Source: Lachnospiraceae bacterium
GTDB lineage: Bacteria; Bacillota; Clostridia; Lachnospirales; Lachnospiraceae
DNA length: 64,000 bases
NCBI GenBank assembly: GCA_017620255.1
Contig: JAFZQU010000019.1
Span: 1 to 64,000, forward strand
Direction: 5' to 3'
The notes below the pieces were generated by a model, which was not told where the DNA came from, did not search any database, and saw only the letters and a list, made by a program, of their open reading frames with translations. The position numbers and the translations under genes were made by a program. Positions 61,231-64,000 of the stretch are shown piece after piece. Numbering within the stretch: position 1 is the stretch's first letter; each line of letters begins with the position of its first letter.

Positions 61231-61259
61231 TTGACATATGTGACAGTTTCGGTTATAAA
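61231..61259 (+). promoter_or_regulatory. Promoter of the DUF975 gene
   Basis: TTGACA (61231-61236) and TATAAA (61254-61259) are 17 bp apart on the plus strand. The predicted start is near 61266, about 30 bp before the ATG. The rest of the 61014-61296 gap holds only AT-rich sequence. Confidence 0.85.
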
Positions 61260-61296
61260 AATAGAGTAAAATAATAGTTCTTCCGGGGAGGTTTTT

Positions 61297-61980
61297 ATGT
61301 GGATCAGAAGTGAGATCAAAGAAATCGGTAAAACGAACTTCAAAAACAACTACTGGAAGTCGGTTTTGGTCGCATTTATCTATCAGATCTTCTTTACTGC
61401 GACCTTTATTTCCACCAGCAAAAAAAGGGAACAGATCGGGGAAAGCTATTATAGCGATCCGGATAAGGCAAGGATCATCGGGATTGTAGTTGCGGCAGTC
61501 GGTGTGATCATGTTGATCATGTACCTTGTCGACGTCTTTCTTTTCAACCCGCTCGAAGTCGGCTGCAACCGGTTCTTCCTTGTGAACCAGGACGCAGAGG
61601 CGGACGTGAGCGAGCTGGCTTACGGCTATAAGAACGGCTACTTCCGTACCGTGATCGCCATCTTTTTAAGAGATCTTCTAAAGGCTATCGGCTTTGCGCT
61701 GTGTGTGATCCCGGGGCTGATCCTTCACTATTCGTACAGAATGGTTCCTTTTGTCCTGTCGGAAGATCCTTCGGTCAGCTGTATCGATGCCCTGAAAAGA
61801 TCCAGGATGATGATGAAAGGTCAGAAGTGGAAAGCCTTCGTTTTCGATCTTTCCTTTATCGGATGGTATCTCTTAACGTTCATTACCTGCGGAATCGTAT
61901 CTTTCTTCTATGTGCATCCCTACAAGATGAACGCAGACGCCGCACTTTACAAGGCGGTCCGAAAGGAATACGGACTATAA
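61297..61980 (+). CDS. DUF975 membrane protein
   Basis: 227 residues with five or six membrane segments. Family features are EIKEIGKTNFKNNYWKSVLVAFI at the N terminus, FNPLEVGCNRFFLVNQ near residue 85, IPGLILHYSYRMVPFVLSEDPSVSCIDALKRSRMMMKGQKWKAF, and the end YVHPYKMNADAALYKAVRKE. GGGGAGG precedes the ATG. It has its own promoter and faces the carboxypeptidase gene tail to tail, with 7 bp between stops. The function of DUF975 is not known. Confidence 0.9.
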   Translation: MWIRSEIKEIGKTNFKNNYWKSVLVAFIYQIFFTATFISTSKKREQIGESYYSDPDKARIIGIVVAAVGVIMLIMYLVDVFLFNPLEVGCNRFFLVNQDAEADVSELAYGYKNGYFRTVIAIFLRDLLKAIGFALCVIPGLILHYSYRMVPFVLSEDPSVSCIDALKRSRMMMKGQKWKAFVFDLSFIGWYLLTFITCGIVSFFYVHPYKMNADAALYKAVRKEYGL

Positions 61981-61987
61981 GTGAAGA

Positions 61988-63304
61988 TCAGCCTGCCGGT
62001 TTGAAATAGGCGGAATAGATACGGACATGATCGTAGATGCATTTCCAGCTGCTGCCGGAATTCACGGTCACGCAGATATAAGGCTGTCCGTCATCGTTCT
62101 GTGCATAGCTGACCGCGCAGTAACCGGATTCCTTCACGTAACCGGTCTTGGCAAAGAGTACGTCCGCGCCGCAGTCCTTATCCTCGATCCTGCGCAGGAA
62201 CCAGTTGGAGATCTCGATCCCCGCCGGATGCTGTGCGGTAGGCACGGTCGTATATTTATGCTCGGTCAGGATCTGTCTGCACAGTTCATTGTTCAAAGCC
62301 GCCTGCATGATCATGGCGATGTCATAACAGGTACTGTAGTGATCTTCATCATAGAGTCCGACGCAGTTGGTGAAATGCGTTGTTTCGGCAAGGCCAAGCT
62401 GCGCGACTTTTGCGTTCATCATATCGACAAAGCCTTCGTGCGATCCGCCCACATAGGTGGCGAGCGCCATGGCCGCATCTCCGCCGGACGGCAGGATCGT
62501 GCCGTAGAGCAGGTCCTTGACCGTGACCACTTCGTCCGTATTGAACCCGACGATACTTAAGTCATGTTTATGCGCATAGTCGCCGATCTCCGGCGTGATC
62601 GTGACAGTGTCGTTGAGATCTTTGATGTTCTCGGCTGCCACGAGCAGTGTCAGCACCTTTGTCATGGAAGCCGGGATGATCCTGGTCTTTCCGCCCTTGT
62701 CCGCGATGATCGTGTGCGTTTTGGGATCGATCAGGATGCCTTTTTCGGCAAGCACGTCCGCACCGAACGTCCCCGTGTATTCCGTCTTTTCCGCATACAG
62801 GGAACCGTTCGTGGCAAGATCCGCATCGTTACCGCCGACCGTCTCTTCATCGGTGAAAGCGATCACGCTGTTCTGCCCCGTGATCTTCTCTGTACTCTCT
62901 TCTTCTTCGGAAGATGCCGCATCCGCGCCGTCTCCCGGAACCGCATCCATGGTCTCTGCAGCGTCTGCCTCGGGAGCTTCTTCCTGCTCTGTCGCAGCAT
63001 CCGCCACGATCGTGGTCTCTGCAGGCTCACCCTCTTTTTCCGCAAGTGACTCCGCATCAGCGACCATCTCTGTCTCCTGTGCGTTCACACGGTCACGGAC
63101 CAGAATGAAAAGTCCCCTGATCCCGAAGCCGATCCCCGTAAGGAGCAGCAGACAAACCAAACAAAAAGGAACGATCCTCGTAAACAGCCAGCGCATGCGG
63201 CGTTTGAACCTCCTGCGCTTACGCGCCTGAAGGGACTGCGCCCTGCGTCTCTGCATACGGATCTGTTCCTGTGCATCTTCTTCGTACTGATTATAATATT
63301 CCAT
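61988..63304 (-). CDS. D-alanyl-D-alanine carboxypeptidase (low-molecular-weight PBP)
   Basis: 438 residues from the ATG at 63304 with AAGGGG upstream. A basic cytoplasmic head (RRRAQSLQARKRRRFKRRMR) precedes one membrane segment near residues 43-65, then an acidic low-complexity linker rich in Ala and Glu. The serine peptidase S11 domain has SMTK near residue 210, LPSGGDAAMAL (the SxN-type site is SGG) and FAKTGYVKESG. It trims peptidoglycan stem peptides outside the cell. The head is longer than in most DacA proteins. Confidence 0.92.
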   Translation of the reverse strand: MEYYNQYEEDAQEQIRMQRRRAQSLQARKRRRFKRRMRWLFTRIVPFCLVCLLLLTGIGFGIRGLFILVRDRVNAQETEMVADAESLAEKEGEPAETTIVADAATEQEEAPEADAAETMDAVPGDGADAASSEEEESTEKITGQNSVIAFTDEETVGGNDADLATNGSLYAEKTEYTGTFGADVLAEKGILIDPKTHTIIADKGGKTRIIPASMTKVLTLLVAAENIKDLNDTVTITPEIGDYAHKHDLSIVGFNTDEVVTVKDLLYGTILPSGGDAAMALATYVGGSHEGFVDMMNAKVAQLGLAETTHFTNCVGLYDEDHYSTCYDIAMIMQAALNNELCRQILTEHKYTTVPTAQHPAGIEISNWFLRRIEDKDCGADVLFAKTGYVKESGYCAVSYAQNDDGQPYICVTVNSGSSWKCIYDHVRIYSAYFKPAG

Positions 63305-63404
63305 TAGACCCCTTCCATCTGCGGGGAACACCCGGTTCCACGCACAACAGCTGCCGCTGCCGGAACATTTACTCCCGCGCCCCTCTGCACGGTTGTAAAC
63401 GCTG

Positions 63405-63995
63405 TTACATTAGTATAAAACCCGTCACGATCAGCAGTTTTGCCAGTGTGTATGTCAGCATCACGTTAAAATGCTTCCCGTAGAACGGTAATTTCTTATC
63501 AAACCGGACCAGAAACAGGATCGAATCCGAGGCCAGGAAGAGAAGTGCGCCAAACAGGATCAGTTCGCTTCCCATGCCGCCGTCTGAAAAAGCCTGCAGT
63601 GCGGCAAACAGATTCATCAGCGTGTTCATGCCAAGGTAAAATGTCATCATACAGATGATCGTCTTTGGCAGGTAACGCCGCATCCAGATGTACCCGGATC
63701 TTAAAACCCCGAAACCAAGGATGAGGTACGGCACGACAATGATCAGATCGACCGGACTCCACCTGATATGCGGGATATATAAAACGATCAAAAGAACATG
63801 CGTAAGTAAAAAACTGATCCCGCCGCTCGTAAACCATTTCATGCCGTGGATCATCAGCAGGACATCCCCGATGAAACTCGTCATGATCAGTGCCACCACC
63901 AGCCAGTTGACCGGGTCCGCGCTGCAGATATAGAACGCTGCGAGTGCGGGCATCAGCAACGGTTTCGTGATGTTGCGGATCCTTTGATCATGCAT
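63405..63995 (-). CDS. YhhN-like membrane protein, start near the window edge
   Basis: 196 residues visible from the ATG at 63995. Seven or eight membrane segments fit the YhhN/TMEM86 family, with KPLLMPALAAFYI at the N terminus, FIGDVLLMIHGMKWFTSGGISFLLTHVLLIVLY and a final hydrophobic pair. TMEM86B members are lysoplasmalogenases; bacterial activity is less clear. Only five bases lie before this ATG in the window, so the ribosome site cannot be checked and the true start may be further right. Confidence 0.78.
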   Translation of the reverse strand: MHDQRIRNITKPLLMPALAAFYICSADPVNWLVVALIMTSFIGDVLLMIHGMKWFTSGGISFLLTHVLLIVLYIPHIRWSPVDLIIVVPYLILGFGVLRSGYIWMRRYLPKTIICMMTFYLGMNTLMNLFAALQAFSDGGMGSELILFGALLFLASDSILFLVRFDKKLPFYGKHFNVMLTYTLAKLLIVTGFILM

Positions 63996-64000
63996 GGCAC

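Noticed and set aside
61092-61349. 85-residue minus-strand frame before DUF975
   Set aside because: It overlaps the promoter and start of DUF975 and its composition is AT-driven.

Overview
The window looks like chromosome of an anaerobic, Gram-positive member of the Clostridia, most likely Lachnospiraceae. The reasons are the infC-rpmI-rplT order, YitT, DUF975, FliB and MATE-type families, many strong AGGAGG ribosome sites, and moderate GC. Almost every gene is on the minus strand. Only two genes (1156-1668 and 61297-61980) are on the plus strand. I saw no tRNA, rRNA, transposase, integrase or CRISPR array.

Layout from left to right: a periodic inverted-repeat array and a small xre regulator (1-710); an orphan plus-strand gene with a structured leader (990-1707); a zinc-ribbon membrane protein, ybaK, sbcC, sbcD, a double-glycine zinc-ribbon protein and a PPP-type phosphatase (1737-8087); a MoxR-DUF58-transglutaminase locus (8131-12612); a MATE transporter fused to an RsbW-like ATPase (12689-14500); YitT; a response regulator and two hybrid histidine kinases, one with a DegV domain inserted between receiver and HPt (16081-22532); a second periodic array (22603-22767); a second MoxR-DUF58 locus with a DUF4129 protein, a phosphopantetheinyl transferase, a FliB-like methylase and a Dus enzyme (22947-29127); infC-rpmI-rplT with an attenuator leader (29181-30781); a compact type VII secretion (WXG100/EssC) operon (30785-39109); MATE, thrS, a SEC-C protein, greA, an ABC-F protein, a cobalamin-type radical SAM protein and an EAL/HDOD protein (39121-48452); a six-gene operon of unknown function with a membrane Ser/Thr kinase, Clp-like AAA+ ATPase, NrdG-like radical SAM protein, FHA protein, coiled-coil protein and TPR membrane protein (48535-57941); a GH3 glycosidase; a third periodic array (60362-60700); and DUF975, a D,D-carboxypeptidase and a YhhN-like protein to the right edge.

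Two things stand out. First, three intergenic arrays (48-339, 22603-22767, 60362-60700) share one geometry. Ten-base half-sites alternate in orientation, with a 24-bp linker and a 19-20 bp loop, giving a 63-64 bp period that equals about six helical turns. The half-site core differs between arrays (CTACGTGTAA against CCGAGTGTAT), and I cannot match this to a named element. Second, the kinase/AAA+/radical SAM/FHA operon has AT-richer stretches than other parts of the window. Its kinase begins with three tandem TEYMP repeats that look like substrate or docking sites for the FHA partner. The nearby type VII locus carries its own VWA-TM-FHA protein, so phosphothreonine signalling may act on both loci.
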